In this document: one piece after another, positions 45,798 to 57,389 of the stretch
Layout: each line of letters opens with the position of its first letter
Numbering within the stretch: the stretch's first letter is position 1
From: Adineta vaga
Taxonomy: Eukaryota > Rotifera
Assembly (NCBI GenBank): GCA_021613535.1
Contig: CP075492.1
Span: 6,572,001 to 6,636,000, forward strand
Direction of reading: 5' to 3'
Length of the DNA stretch: 64,000 bases
Position numbers and translations under genes: made by a program
Notes under the pieces: model-generated
What the model was told of the DNA's origin: nothing
The model's input: only the letters and a program-made list of their open reading frames with translations
Databases searched by the model: none

Positions 45798-47351
45798 ATG
45801 TTCGTCGATTTTTCCATGACAACCGTATTCAATTTTCTCAATGTGAATATATGGACTATAATAGTTCTTCTTGTTCCTATGTTCTATTTTATATACTATC
45901 GAAAATATCGAATATTTATATATGATCAACCGAAGAAAGTTACGAAAGGTAAAATTATTCGAGGAAAATGTCCACCATCGTATCCAAATGGTAAGTTTTT
46001 GAGATAGTACATTATTCTTTTCCAGAACATTCTTATTTTTCGTATAGGTTGGTTTTGGTTAGCAGATTCATGTAATCTTGCTCGAGGTGATGTTAAATTT
46101 ATCAATCATTGTGGTCGAGATGTCGTTCTTTTTCGTGGATACAATGGTAAACCTTATGTTCTCGAAGCATATTGTGCTCATATGGGTGGAAATCTGGGTG
46201 TTGGTGGTAGAGTTCGTGATAATAATTGTATTGAATGTCCATTTCATGGATGGATTTATGATGGTGAAACAGGTGCATGTGTATTTTCCGATGATGAGAA
46301 TCGAATAATTCGACGAGTCGATACATTTGAATATGTTGATGTTGAACGATGTACACCATGTTCATCAACTAATTCGAAATCAACAGAATATTTACAAAAA
46401 ATAGCTGAAAATCAAGAAATCAAACTGAAAAAATATGAATGTCGAGAATTGAATGGATCAATCTTTGCTTGGTATCATGCGGATGAAACTTTACGACATA
46501 AACCACTCTTTGAATTATTTGATATTAAAGATGAAATTTCTCGAAATAATATGGAAGGTAACTTTTGTTTTTGAAGTAAAAACTTTACAATTTCAATTCG
46601 TCGTATTTTTCGTAAACTTTTAGTACGTGGTGAATCGATTAATTATGTCAATTGTCATGTTCAAGAAATACCTGAAAATGGTAATGAATCTCAGTATTTC
46701 TCGATCTTTTCATCTTCATACGATTACTATTTAGGTAGTGATGTTCGTCATTTTGATTTCTTACATGAATCAATACTTGATTCTATTTCATTTCTAAAAT
46801 TTAAATGGACAGCATTAGCAGAACGTGCAAGTACTCCTAATCTTCGAGAAATCATGTCACATTCCAATCCACAAGCACATGCATATAAAACGCATCTTTT
46901 CGATAAATATCTAACTGAAGATAATCGTCGTTATATCAATGTTATTTATTTGGATTGTTCATTGCGTATATTTAATAAATATGAAATGTTTCTTTTCAAT
47001 GCAACAGGTTTTCAAATTGGTCCATCAATTGTTTATCTTTTTCTTTGGTCACCTTATTTCAAACTAACATTCTTTCATACATTAACACCATTAGAGAAAT
47101 TTCATCAACGTGTTGTTCATCGAATAGCAACATCTAAATGGATGCCGTATTGGTTATCAGCTGCGATGTTAATGGGAGAAGTAAAACAACTCTATGCAGA
47201 CATGAAAATTTGGAATAAGAAAATTTTTACGGAAAAATTGAACTATAATCCGAAAAGTTATGCAGATAAATGTCTTCATTCATATAGAAATTGGTATGCA
47301 CAATTTTATGAAGGTTGTTATGAACGAGAAGCAAAATCACTATCGTGGTAG
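45798..47351 (+). CDS. nvd: Rieske oxygenase, Neverland/DAF-36-type cholesterol 7-desaturase
   Basis: Four exons: 45798..45990, 46048..46557, 46624..46680 and 46735..47351. They total 1377 bases, or 458 residues. An N-terminal membrane anchor (IWTIIVLLVPMFYFIYYRKY) is followed by a Rieske domain, with GWFWLADSCNLARGDV and the cluster ligands CAHMGG and CIECPFHGW (C-x-H ... C-x2-H). The YDGETGAC strand follows. The C-terminal half is the oxygenase domain: YVNCHVQEIPENGSDVRHFDFLH contains the N-H-x-x-x-x-x-D-x-x-HF-type non-haem iron motif in its Neverland form. The family converts cholesterol to 7-dehydrocholesterol, the first step of ecdysteroid and dafachronic acid synthesis, at the ER membrane. 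Its presence suggests steroid hormone synthesis from dietary sterol. Confidence 0.93.
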
Positions 47352-47578
47352 TGAAAATTTTTTTAGTATTTTTGAACATGTTTATCAAAAAGTCTCTTGA
47401 ATAGAATGTTAAAGACGTCATTTTAGATGAATACAGAAATAGAACTATTCATTAACTTATACTAAGAAAATGAGAGATTTCTTTTTTTTTCGAGAGATAT
47501 ATTTATATTTATGAAACAAACAAATACATATTTTCTTGAACATTTGTGAAGAGAACGAAGAAATACCTAGATAGTTAT

Positions 47579-48765
47579 TCATGATGAAATCGTTGAATTA
47601 GTCCATTGTTTTACTGCTGTTTGCATCAAATATTGTGCATGTATGATATTATTTGGCATTCCAATAATACTAATAATTCGATCGTTTGTTGGCAATGGAT
47701 CATCCAGTCGAATTACACAACCTGATTGTTGTCGAATTTGTGCGATACGACTACAACGTGGTCCAAGTATCGACGCTGATAATGCATTTGGAATTGTGAC
47801 AAGAGTTGTCGTAGGCATAGGACCATTATTTGATGGATGATGCATTTGATTATTTCGATGATTATAATTACCACTATATTGTTGTTGTTGATTGTTATTA
47901 AATCGTGCGCGTGTTGCTTGAAAATCATGATTTTCCATGAAACCTCCTGGAAAAAAAAGAGACATAGTTTTGAGAAGAAATTTAATGATGAAATTCAATT
48001 TGAATACCGTAACGTTCAACATCAATACCATCGTAAACAGTTGGATCATAATTTCGTATAGGACCACGAATAGGTGTCTGTTCCAAAATTGAATAAACTT
48101 CTAAAATCAATAATAAAATAAAAAAAAGATTGTTAAAAACTAAGAAAAAAGAAGAAAATGTACCTCGTAAACATTCGATAATATTTGGTAATTCGCCACG
48201 TAATGAAAGAATTCGTTCTGTTGTATCACCTGGTGTTGAATTTGGAAATACTTTTGTATCTAAATTATATTTCTGACGGAATTCTTTGATTCGATCACCA
48301 CTCTTTCCCTAGAAGAAATTTTTTGATAGAAAAATAACAACAACAACAACAATAACAAGTTATTAAATATAATCTCTTCTTTCTACTTACAATAACAGCA
48401 CCTGCTTGTGATGAATGTATCATTGCACGTAATTCAACAAAACCAGGTCTTACACCTTGATTTTGTGCCATAATTGGTAGAATATCTGCTAGTATTGACA
48501 TGGCTCGATCTTCATCACCATAAAAAATTAAAATACGTTCGGGTGTAGAAGCTTGAGATATATCAATTTGATTATGATATTTATTTCTTGTCGATTGATA
48601 GTTTTCACCATTTCGACCAAATATAGCATAAGCATCAGAGACAGCTATTAGAAATCGATAGTCGGTACGAGCTGATGGAGCATTTCGATTACGTTTATGA
48701 TCATTTAAACCAGATAATACATCTTCATTTGATCGTTTATTCCCCGAATACATAGCATGATCCAT
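47579..48765 (-). CDS. HNRNPK: hnRNP K-like protein with three KH domains
   Basis: Four exons: 48765..48391, 48308..48164, 48100..48008 and 47946..47579. They total 981 bases, or 326 residues. KH1 (about residues 35-100) has GRNGEN in the loop. KH2 begins VELRAMIHSSQAGAVIGKSG, with the typical GKSG loop. The inter-domain peptide TPIRGPIRNYDPTVYDG matches the characteristic hnRNP K linker after KH2, and KH3 (TTLVTIPNALSASILGPRCSRI) closes the protein. KH1 and KH2 look competent for C-rich single-stranded RNA or DNA. KH3 reads GPRC where GxxG is expected, so its last Gly is lost. An Asn/Gln-rich stretch (NNNQQQQYS) lies before KH3. It acts in nuclear pre-mRNA processing, transcription and translation. 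It is shorter than the vertebrate protein (about 460) and lacks the RGG/SH3-ligand region. Confidence 0.88.
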
Positions 48766-49385
48766 CGAAAGAATTAAGTGAGTAAATACATCTGCTGAAA
48801 TATGAATGTCTTGTCTACAATTAGTTCTTTGCTTTTTACCAATTGGAAATATTCGAAATTTTCAACAGATGACGCTACAGAATCTTTCAATATTGTTTAA
48901 ATTTCATAATTAATTAAATTTTGATTTGTAATTTATATCTTGATAATAACAGTCATACTAAACTTGATTTTCATACATTGGTCATCTTTTTGAAAAGGTA
49001 AAATACTTTTTTTTTTGTGTAACAAGTAACGGTATTTTGACAACACTTTTCTGTTTTCCCTTACAGGATAGGGAAAAACGGTATCTTTGTTCCATATTGT
49101 TGTGTTTTCTTAAGTAATGACTTTTCCCTATGATATTTCTTGAAAGGATAACCACTTTCAATATCATTAAAAACTCTCTATCAACTCTCTGCTACTTCAA
49201 TATTTTCAAATTAGAAAAATTCAATGTATTTAAAATGACGACATAATCAAATTTTCCAGTGTTTTTCTCTTTTTCTCTTTGCCATTTCATCAACGTCCGT
49301 TGTCATAGACAAAAGAGAAATGCAACGTTCTTTTTTTTAACTATCGCATATCCTTTATAATTTTTTCTTCAAACAAACAGACATA
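48766..49385. promoter_or_regulatory. Divergent intergenic region, hnRNP K (-) and dispanin (+)
   Basis: 620 bases holding both promoters. On the minus strand ATTCATATTTCAG (AG at 48795-48794) is an acceptor 28 bases before the hnRNP K ATG. On the plus strand TTTTTTCTTCAAACAAACAG (AG at 49379-49380) lies 5 bases before the dispanin ATG. No gene is seen. Confidence 0.5.
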
Positions 49386-49787
49386 ATGTCTGAACGTGAT
49401 CCACCTTTTGAATTATCAGCAAAGAATTTACAAGCAAAAAAATCTCGTTCGAAACCAACTAAGAAATTCTTGAAAATTCAAACAACCAAACCAAAAAATT
49501 CAGTGAAATTACAACCAACTAAAATTCCTGATCATTTTACATGGGCGCTAGTCTTAACAATCTCATGTTTTTTTGTTATTGGACCCTGTTGGGCACTTTA
49601 TAAAACGTTTGAATTACGTCGGTTAATTACACAAAAAGATTTCGAAGCAGCACATCGTTTATCCAATCGAATTTCTTCAACTCTATTGATTTCGACAATA
49701 ATTGGTGTTTTTGCATGGGTTTGCTTTCTATTTGCTTCAGTTGGCCTTTTATTAACTGGTGTATTATTGAAAAATAATTTTATATAA
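49386..49787 (+). CDS. Dispanin/CD225-domain small membrane protein
   Basis: Intronless, 133 residues. A basic N-terminus (KKSRSKPTKKFLK) precedes two hydrophobic segments, WALVLTISCFFVIGPCWALYK and LLISTIIGVFAWVCFLFASVG. They are separated by a conserved-looking loop in which FELRRLITQKDFEAAHRLSNR follows the CD225 pattern: a small residue and Cys near the end of helix 1, then Ser/Arg, acidic and A-x-x-x-S. Dispanins include the IFITM and PRRT/TMEM91 groups; they shape membrane curvature and fusion. This protein is closer in layout to the non-immune TMEM/PRRT members. No antiviral role can be inferred. Confidence 0.65.
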   Translation: MSERDPPFELSAKNLQAKKSRSKPTKKFLKIQTTKPKNSVKLQPTKIPDHFTWALVLTISCFFVIGPCWALYKTFELRRLITQKDFEAAHRLSNRISSTLLISTIIGVFAWVCFLFASVGLLLTGVLLKNNFI

Positions 49788-50612
49788 TATCATTCGATTT
49801 TGTTCATTTTCATGTTTGTTTTTTATATAAATCAAAGTGAAACTTTGACCGAAAAAAATGCAAAGAATTCTTGATTGTCGACTTCTTTTTTTTCTAAAGT
49901 AGAAAACTCTTTCACCTAAATATGTTGATTAGATTTTTTTGACACATTCGTTTTTTATGTGTCAATCTTTCAATCTTATTTACAATTCATTACATAAAAT
50001 AACTAGAACTATTCATTATTATTAATAATGACGTGCTTGGAAACATCATTGATTTGATTAGTAGATCTTTTGAAAAACTAACAAATTGATCGAGAAGAAA
50101 AAGAAAAGAGAATAGAAAGAACATTTCCTTTTGTTTCCCATTCGAAATAATGTTACTATCATTTCTACTCGAAAGAACATTATTTTTAAAAATATAAGAA
50201 ATTCTTCAAGATTTCGCCCATATATGACAGTTAACGGAAATGAATGTGCATCATCAAGACTGACTAAATTAGTATCATTGAAGTGACTTTATTCTAACAT
50301 ATGATAAGTATTTAAGAAAAGTTTTCAATATTGATCATGTACGTAGTCGAAGAGTAAATAAAGTAAATATTGATTCTCATCTTCATGATTTCCTCCAATG
50401 GTTTCATGATTAACAAAAAAGGTGGGAAAGTTCCGTATATGACGATTTATTTCTGTAAGTACTCACAACTAAATGACGACATTCATAGAAAGCGAAAATA
50501 TAATTAAGAGAGTAGATTTTTTTCACATATTTGAAACTATATTTTCAGTTATTGTTCATTGACACTTCTATTTGTTGATTAGTTTTTTTTCTCTATCACT
50601 CTCTCTCTCTTT

Positions 50613-50636
50613 CTCAATATATATATATATATTGAG
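50613..50636. repeat. 24-base perfect palindrome, CTCA-(AT)8-TGAG
   Basis: An AT run is flanked by CTCA and its reverse complement TGAG, so the whole is self-complementary. It lies about 55 bases upstream of a donor-like GTAAGTAG, so it may overlap a promoter. Confidence 0.75.
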
Positions 50637-51440
50637 ATATTATTTCTATATTTTGAACGGAGGATCGTCAGTTAAACAAAATGTAAGTAGTGTTTTAGGA
50701 AGAAAATCTCTCGATGAATAATTCAGAAGTCGAATAATGCCTTTCAAGTAATGCTATCGTCATCAAATGTACTTTTGTATAGTGCAGACATTAAGTCGAT
50801 GTCATTTGACTGTCGAATTGATTCACCAACGCTCTTTTCCTTTTCTCCTCTCTTTCTTTCTCTTCGTTTCCGGAAAAACTAATCAATCAATCGTTCCATT
50901 TCTCTAACTCTCATTATTTCTTTTTCTCTATCTTCATACTTCAGTTTTGTTAACAAGTATAAATATTTTATAAAGATAATAGCAGAGATATGTAAGTAAA
51001 ATTTGAATAGGATTATTTTTTTCTATATCTGTCAGGTTCATCTTTGTAAATAAAATGATTCGTTTGAAAGATTATTTTGTACTTTGATTTACTATAATCT
51101 GTGCGGTTTTTTTGAACGTGACATGCAATGTGCCCTTTTGATTGAACTATATTCTCCCACGAATGAATATGAATATTTTAGGTAGTAGAATAAAACGTTC
51201 ATGCTGTCATCAGCTCGAATGACATAATATAATTATTATATATTTAATTCATATTGGTTTCATGCGGATTTTAGATAGACAGTCAGAATGCGTGGGTGAT
51301 GAGTAGGAGATGAATACAAAAGTTCAGTTGATTTATTTTCTTTTTCCTCTCTCTCTCACTCTCTTTTGTATTTGAAATCCATTTGATTGGAAATTCTTAT
51401 TTATTTTCTACTTATCTTGTGTATGTGTGTGTGTGCTAAA

Positions 51441-51465
51441 GAAAGAAAGAGAGAGAGAGAGAGAG
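51441..51465. repeat. GAAA/GA microsatellite
   Basis: Two GAAA units run into an uninterrupted GA array. A short GT array lies just upstream (about 51425..51435). Confidence 0.85.
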
Positions 51466-52231
51466 TAGCTTTTAGAGGATGTAAAATGTAATGGAGAGGA
51501 ATGATGTTTAATATAAGACATTTCAATAGGGTCTTATGTCGTCATAGTGTTGATTGCGTGTATTATTGTTTGTCACCTAACTGAATTGTCAGCGAGTATA
51601 ATTTGATCACAAGATTTGCCAATGTCTTTCAATTAGGATAACGATGAATTGTGACACGACAGCTCTGTTTATTCCATATTCGAATTCAATAGACGACAAG
51701 ATATATTCAGAAGAAAGAAATATAAGAGAATAGAGGGAAAAAAAAGATTCGCAATCAACGTCAACCGAACAGCACATTACTAATTCTCTCATAGAGACAT
51801 ATTCTCATTTGATATCTCTTGAGAATTTTTAAAATTGCAATGAAAAAAAAAGAAATAAGATGAATATATGTGAGTAATAAGTACCATTAGTTGCCTATCA
51901 ATCTTCAGAGTAAGTATAACCAATAATTTCTTATTTTTTCAAAAGCAAAAAAGAATCTATTAGATTTGATTTAAGTAAAAAACAATATCTCAAAAATGCA
52001 AGTATATTAAATATTCAATTTTTATTAGAAACATGTTAGCGTGTCACGAACAAAAGGAAAATAGTTCTGTAGATTTTTATTCTTTCATATCTTTAAAACG
52101 TTTTTTTTTCATTGTATATAAGCATGTCAAGTTCAAGTATATATATATATATCTATCTCTGTCATGTTTAGTTTACTTGTTTTCTATTTCAGAATACCCT
52201 TCGAACTGCTAATTCCTTCTCCTTTTTCATA

Positions 52232-52759
52232 ATGTTCTTCGACATATTGGCTATATTCATTGTTACACTTCTCTCGTCATTGTTTTTATCTACCACATCC
52301 ATATATGGTTTACCATCATCAGCATCAACTTTGCAATACATTGCTAATTCTCCATCTGCTGATCTATCTTCTTCACTCAGGCTTATTAAACATCGTCCGG
52401 TAACGAGTGTTGATAATGATTCAGGTGGTGATATTTCAGAAATGTTCATTGACGAAAGTAATGAAGTTAATGATAAATTCAATGAACCATTATTTCTAGT
52501 AGAAAATCAACCTCAACGAAAACGATTGGCACCGACGACACGATTTCATGTAAATTCAGCTGTTGCAACACTTGCTGAATCTCCATCATCCAATGCCGAT
52601 TATGATCAATTTCAAGAACCGATACGTTTATCACCATCATTGAAAAAATTAGTCGAAACAAATCCGTTTGCGCGTGCTTGGCTTACGATGCTTTTACAAA
52701 AACTTATGCAAGAACAGCCAGTACCATACATTTTTAAATATGGTCGACGTCGAAAATAA
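52232..52759 (+). CDS. Putative amidated neuropeptide / peptide hormone precursor
   Basis: Single coding exon, 175 residues. It starts with a signal peptide (ILAIFIVTLLSSLFLSTTSIYG, cleavage near residue 26). A dibasic-type site RKR sits at 96-98 and KK at 138-139. The protein ends with Tyr170-Gly171-Arg-Arg-Arg-Lys175, i.e. an amidation donor Gly followed by a polybasic cleavage site at the extreme C-terminus. The predicted product is a C-terminally amidated peptide ending PVPYIFKY-amide. If KK is cut it covers residues 140-170 (31 residues) with a helical middle (FARAWLTMLLQKLMQ). Size and helix-plus-amidated-aromatic end recall the NPY/NPF group, but the C-terminal RxRF/Y motif is absent, so I do not assign a family. 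Confidence 0.7.
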   Translation: MFFDILAIFIVTLLSSLFLSTTSIYGLPSSASTLQYIANSPSADLSSSLRLIKHRPVTSVDNDSGGDISEMFIDESNEVNDKFNEPLFLVENQPQRKRLAPTTRFHVNSAVATLAESPSSNADYDQFQEPIRLSPSLKKLVETNPFARAWLTMLLQKLMQEQPVPYIFKYGRRRK

Positions 52760-53759
52760 GTCATACAGAATATTTCAGAGACAAATCGCAAGTCAAGAAA
52801 GTCGCGTTATTTAATCATCGCACAACTTCTTTCTTATATCACCGATATCATCATCAATATCAAGATTGTGTCTGAATGTACCGGAGACCCAGAATAAAAT
52901 TCCTTTACCATAACAAAAATTTTTTTTTTCATTTATATATATATATATAAAACATATACACACAGAGCACAATACAAGAAAAACACTATCATATCATATG
53001 AGTTATAATTTTCATCGATAAGATGTTAATTTTATTATATAAGTACATTAAAAATTTATGCTTTTAGTAGACACTATTGTTGTAGAGGACAATGTCAATT
53101 CAAGGTTAGATGTCTATATCGTTTTTTAGTACTCATTTAATTATTTATGATATGTATAACGATATTGATAAAAGAAAAAATAAGACAACGCGTTCGTAGA
53201 CAAGTCAATCATATGATTATAATTGTATAAGAAATCGTTCTTCGACCTGTCAAGAAATAAGAATGAATAATGATGGTCCCAATGGATACCGTTTAAATAA
53301 CTTCGGGATTTTTATCATGAATATTAAACAAAAATATATGACTTTCGGTTATTAATCTTATTGTCTTTAAGTGTCAGAAGAAAAGCTCGAGAAAATATCA
53401 TTCAATCTTTGGAAGATTAAGTGTAGAATCGATGTTTACATATAAAATAGGAGTATTCGATAACTAAGAATATCAGATATTAACGTCATCTATGATGGAA
53501 AACTAACGAACTAATATTTCAAAATAATTCATTGTATTTGTCTTTATTGATTATTAAAGAGTGGAATTTAATGAATGATTTATTCAATCCTTTGAAATCT
53601 AAAGATATTTTTAATCATTATTATAAAATCTGTTATTTATATTCTGAACAAACAAATCAAATCATATTCATATAGATAGATAGATAGATTTCTTTCGTTC
53701 TTTATTTGAAATATTCGACTCGACTGAATTACCCTACTTTGACTTTTCTATTTTCAATT
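52760..53759. other. Intergenic spacer
   Basis: AATAAA at 52893..52898 fits the polyadenylation signal of the peptide precursor. TA tract at 52937..52950 and a TAGA run near 53675..53688. No gene is seen. Confidence 0.5.
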
Positions 53760-56537
53760 ATGGCTACAATTTTATTGACAAATGTGAAATTATTTGATAA
53801 ATTATTAGGTAGAACAACTTTTCTAATTAAATAACTATTTCACATGATCAATTATATACATTCTCATTGCATAGATAAAGCAACAAGTCCACTTCTACTT
53901 GAAACAGATTGGAAATCGATTCTTCAACTTTGTGATGTAATCAAAACACAAGAAGTCGGGTACGTCATTTTCCTTTCAAGTGAATTTACAAAAAACACAC
54001 ACGCATAGTCACATCGCACTCCGATGCTTAGTTATCATTACAATTTTGGATATATTTTGATTTTAGATCGAAATACACTATTCAAGCAATCAAGAAAAAA
54101 TTTCGTCATGAAAATCCACATGTTATTCTCAATTCACTTCAAGTAACTATTGTATCTAACTAGTTATGAACTATAAAGTTTGTTGTTTTATAGTGTATGG
54201 AATCAGTTGTGAAAAATTGTGGTGCGTTAATTCATAAAGAAATTGCACAGAAAGATACGATGGATGCATTAAAAGATTTAGCTAAAGTAAAATCAATAAA
54301 GTATTGAAAGAAAAAAAACTACCAGTAATGTGTTTTATGATTTAGAAAAGTCCTGATCAAATTCGTGATAAAGTACTTGAAATGATTCAATGTTGGTCAT
54401 ATGGTCTTGGTATATTTGATTAGATGTATGAGATAACGATTGAGATATCGTCTTTCTTCTAGGTTCACAATACAAAATTTTAACAGATACGTATGATCAG
54501 ATGAAAACAGAAAATTATCATTTTCCATCATTGAAAGAGAGTGAAGCAATGTTTCAAAATAATGATGTAGTACCAGAATGGCGTGATGATAAAGAATGTT
54601 TTCGTTGTCGACAAGTATTTACAACATTTGTACGCAAAGTAAATGTAAATATTATGATATGTTTCATTTTCTTAACAAGTTCTCTCCGTTTGTTTTCAGC
54701 ATCATTGTCGAGCATGCGGAAATAGTTTTTGTGATAAATGTAAAATATTGTCATATTTGAGATGAAATATCATCATTCATGTGTTGTATTTCAGGTTCAT
54801 CAAAATATTGTTCGATTCCGAAATTTAATATTGATCGCGATGTACGAGTTTGTGAAGTTTGTTATGAACAATTAACAACTGGGTAAGGTTGTATTACCAG
54901 TATGAAATTCGTTTCGATGACGTACTAAGAACATGTTTGAATTAATCTTGAAATAGTCTGGTGGAATCTTGTTTAATTTGGAACTCGTTTCCAAAGGGTT
55001 ATGAATATAGATTTCCTTTCAGAGTGTTCATCTACAAAGAATATGTTCTTCTGTATTAGAGTATTCATGACAATCAAACCCACTGTATCTTCATCGACAA
55101 AACCAGTACTTTCACAAGTAATTCGAATAGCATTTAATAAATAAAGAATGAATAGTGATACTCTTTCAGACAAAAGGTCGATTGACAATCAACGAAGAAG
55201 AATCTCTTCAACTGGCTTTAGCTATGTCAAAAAGTGATGCTGAAGAAAAAGAACGTCAAAAGAAAAAGTTAACTGAAAAATATGCTCAATCGATGGTATT
55301 TTTTATTCTCTTCATTTATTCACTATTCTATCTTTTATTTCTCAAGAATTCATCTAATAATCCTGATACTCCATCAAGAGAATTGAACAAATACATTGAA
55401 GATAAACACAAAGAACAACAAAATCTTCCAAATGAAATAGCACCTGTAAAAATCTTGAAAGTATTTCCTAATTTCACTTCTTCATTTAGAAAGAAACTGA
55501 TCATTTCATTAGTGATAATGAAATCGATAAATTTATCAGTCTCGTTATCGAACATATCAATCAATTCAAATTACGAATGCTAAGTGATCAACAACGAAAT
55601 CGAAATGTATCGAATGATACTGCTGTACAATCCGCTTTTGTTGTTCTACAACATTTACATCCTGAATTACATCGTTTCATTCGATTACTTGATGATAAAC
55701 GAGGTAAGATTATTATGAAATATTTTCGTATTCATAGACAAATAAGCATTATTTTAGCTTTCTATGAGAATTTACAAGATAAATTAACTCAATTGAAAGA
55801 TGCTCGAGAAGCATTGAATGCTTTACGAAGTGAACATTATGAAAGAAAACAACAAGAAACATTCGAACGTGATCGACAACGACAAATACTATTAGCACAA
55901 AAACTTGATTTTATGAGACAAAAGAAACAAGTGAATATTATTCTGATTTATAATGAACATAAGATCTTATTTCGTTTCTAGGAATATCTCGAATATCAAC
56001 GACAAATTTATCTTCAACATTTAGTTCAACAAGAATTAGAAATGAAAAATCGTCTCGAACAACAACGTCAATGGACATTAACATGTGAACAAAACTCTCA
56101 TCTCGTAATCTAAATTGATTTACTCAACAATCTTTAACGGATAGTTTTTCTAGCCTGATTTCCTACAATAATTTACCTGTTCAATACAATTCTCTAAATA
56201 TCTATCCATCAGATGTGACAAATAACATTACCGGTATGTTATTATTCTTAGATGATATCTTTTTTTTTTATCTTAATAAGATATGTATCATCGATATCGA
56301 ATTCTGTTAGTGTTAATGGTTAACCAATAGAATAACGAAATTTTACTCTTTTCTCCGATATTACAAACCTGACTCAATATGTCTATTTGTTTAGATAATA
56401 CTTACACGAAATCTGCTGGACAGATCTTACTAACGAATTCAAATGTACCATACATTCAACATTATCAACAAGAGCAACAAATACCTTCGATGGAGAATGA
56501 ATATCATTCTGAACCACAATTGATTACTTTAAATTAA
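53760..56537 (+). CDS. HGS: HGS/Hrs/Vps27-like ESCRT-0 subunit (VHS-FYVE-UIM)
   Basis: Exons: 53760..53808, 53875..53959, 54067..54142, 54194..54286, 54346..54409, 54463..54638, 54700..54739, 54795..54882, 55060..55117, 55170..55295, 55347..55445, 55490..55703, 55758..55930 and 55982..56104, all in frame. The VHS domain (about 1-145) is followed by a FYVE zinc finger (WRDDKECFRCRQ, RKHHCRACGNSFCDKC, VRVCEVCYEQL) with the RKHHCR PI3P-binding motif. Next come a UIM (NEEESLQLALAMSKSDAEE) and a helical Hse/STAM-binding core (VIEHINQF, LQHLHPELHRFIR). The role is to sort ubiquitinated cargo on endosomes. The 3' end is uncertain: after 56104 the simple splice to 56154 stops at 56169..56171, yet a different frame continues as plausible coding sequence to TAA at 56537. 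Confidence 0.88.
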
Positions 56538-57024
56538 ACGTTAATCTACGCCTTTTTTTAATATAGATTTGTAACTATCACCTTTTGCAGCGTATTTTTC
56601 TCCTTCTTTTGGCATAAATTTCATATTATAAATATAGTGTTTCATTGATCAAAAAAATAAATAATCATGAGTCAAAATCAATCATTTCATGACATTATGT
56701 ACCTAGGCATTCCTCAATGAATAAATAATGACTATGACATTGTTAACGAACAAAACTGCTGTATATCAAAGTACGAAAGAACGAATAATCGAAGAATGTG
56801 AGAGCAAGTAGAATGTTGTCTATATAGCGAGCAGTTTCTTTCTTCTCTTTCCTTTCTTCTTCTAACGGTAGACGTACACCCACGCATAAGCATATCTATA
56901 TATAGACGTACATTACTTTCAGATAATCAGTAAATCACTATTTCATCTCCAATTACTATCCTATTGATCGATAGCTGATCTCTTGCTTTATCTGGTAAAA
57001 TTTCTCTCGTGTTTTAAATACAAA
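56538..57024. other. Intergenic spacer
   Basis: It lies between HGS and the small Cys-rich gene, both on the plus strand. AATAAA at about 56656 is a possible HGS polyadenylation signal. Acceptor-like TTACTTTCAG ends near 56923. No gene is seen. Confidence 0.45.
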
Positions 57025-57389
57025 ATGAGTGGTATTATTCATCGTCAACAAAAATATTGTTCATCAACAATCCAGCCATTGGATCGACATTTATCTGAAA
57101 TTGCCGAATCTGATGGATCAATTTATATCAATGCTGGAATTGATTCAACTTGGTTAGCTTTTTGAAGAATATTATTATTTTTTTATCTTATTGAATGTTT
57201 GTTTTTCTTCTATTCTATATTAGTTGTAAAAAGCAAAGTCGAACAATACACAAATTAACCAATGGTATCATCGTATCGGCTAACACGAGAAAATGTAAAG
57301 ATTATAATGATGATTTATTAAGTAGAAGTTCTCATGGAGGACAATGTAGTTCAAGAAGTAATGATTGTTGTTTATATTGTGGTAAATAA
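57025..57389 (+). CDS. Small cysteine-rich protein of unknown function
   Basis: Two exons (57025..57152, 57224..57389), 97 residues. I do not recognise the family. The N-terminal half (MSGIIHRQQKYCSSTIQ, HLSEIAESDGSIYINAG) is polar with no signal peptide. After the splice the sequence is CCKKQSRT and ends with a Cys cluster (GGQCSSRSNDCCLYCGK): seven Cys in the last 55 residues. It could bind metal or form disulfides. The absence of a signal peptide favours a cytosolic role such as metal binding or palmitoylation. The frame closes exactly across the intron, which supports a real gene. Confidence 0.6.

Larger units (their letters stand above)
49788..52231. other. Long intergenic spacer, probable 5' region of the neuropeptide gene
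   Basis: 2.4 kb of AT-rich sequence with CT-rich tracts (near 50596..50612, 51345..51365), a TA palindrome (50613..50636), GT/GA microsatellites (51423..51465) and a TA tract (52139..52152). A GTAAGTAG donor-like site at about 50692 and the strong acceptor TTTCTATTTCAG ending at 52192 could bracket a 1.5-kb 5' UTR intron. No coding frame is recognised. Confidence 0.45.
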
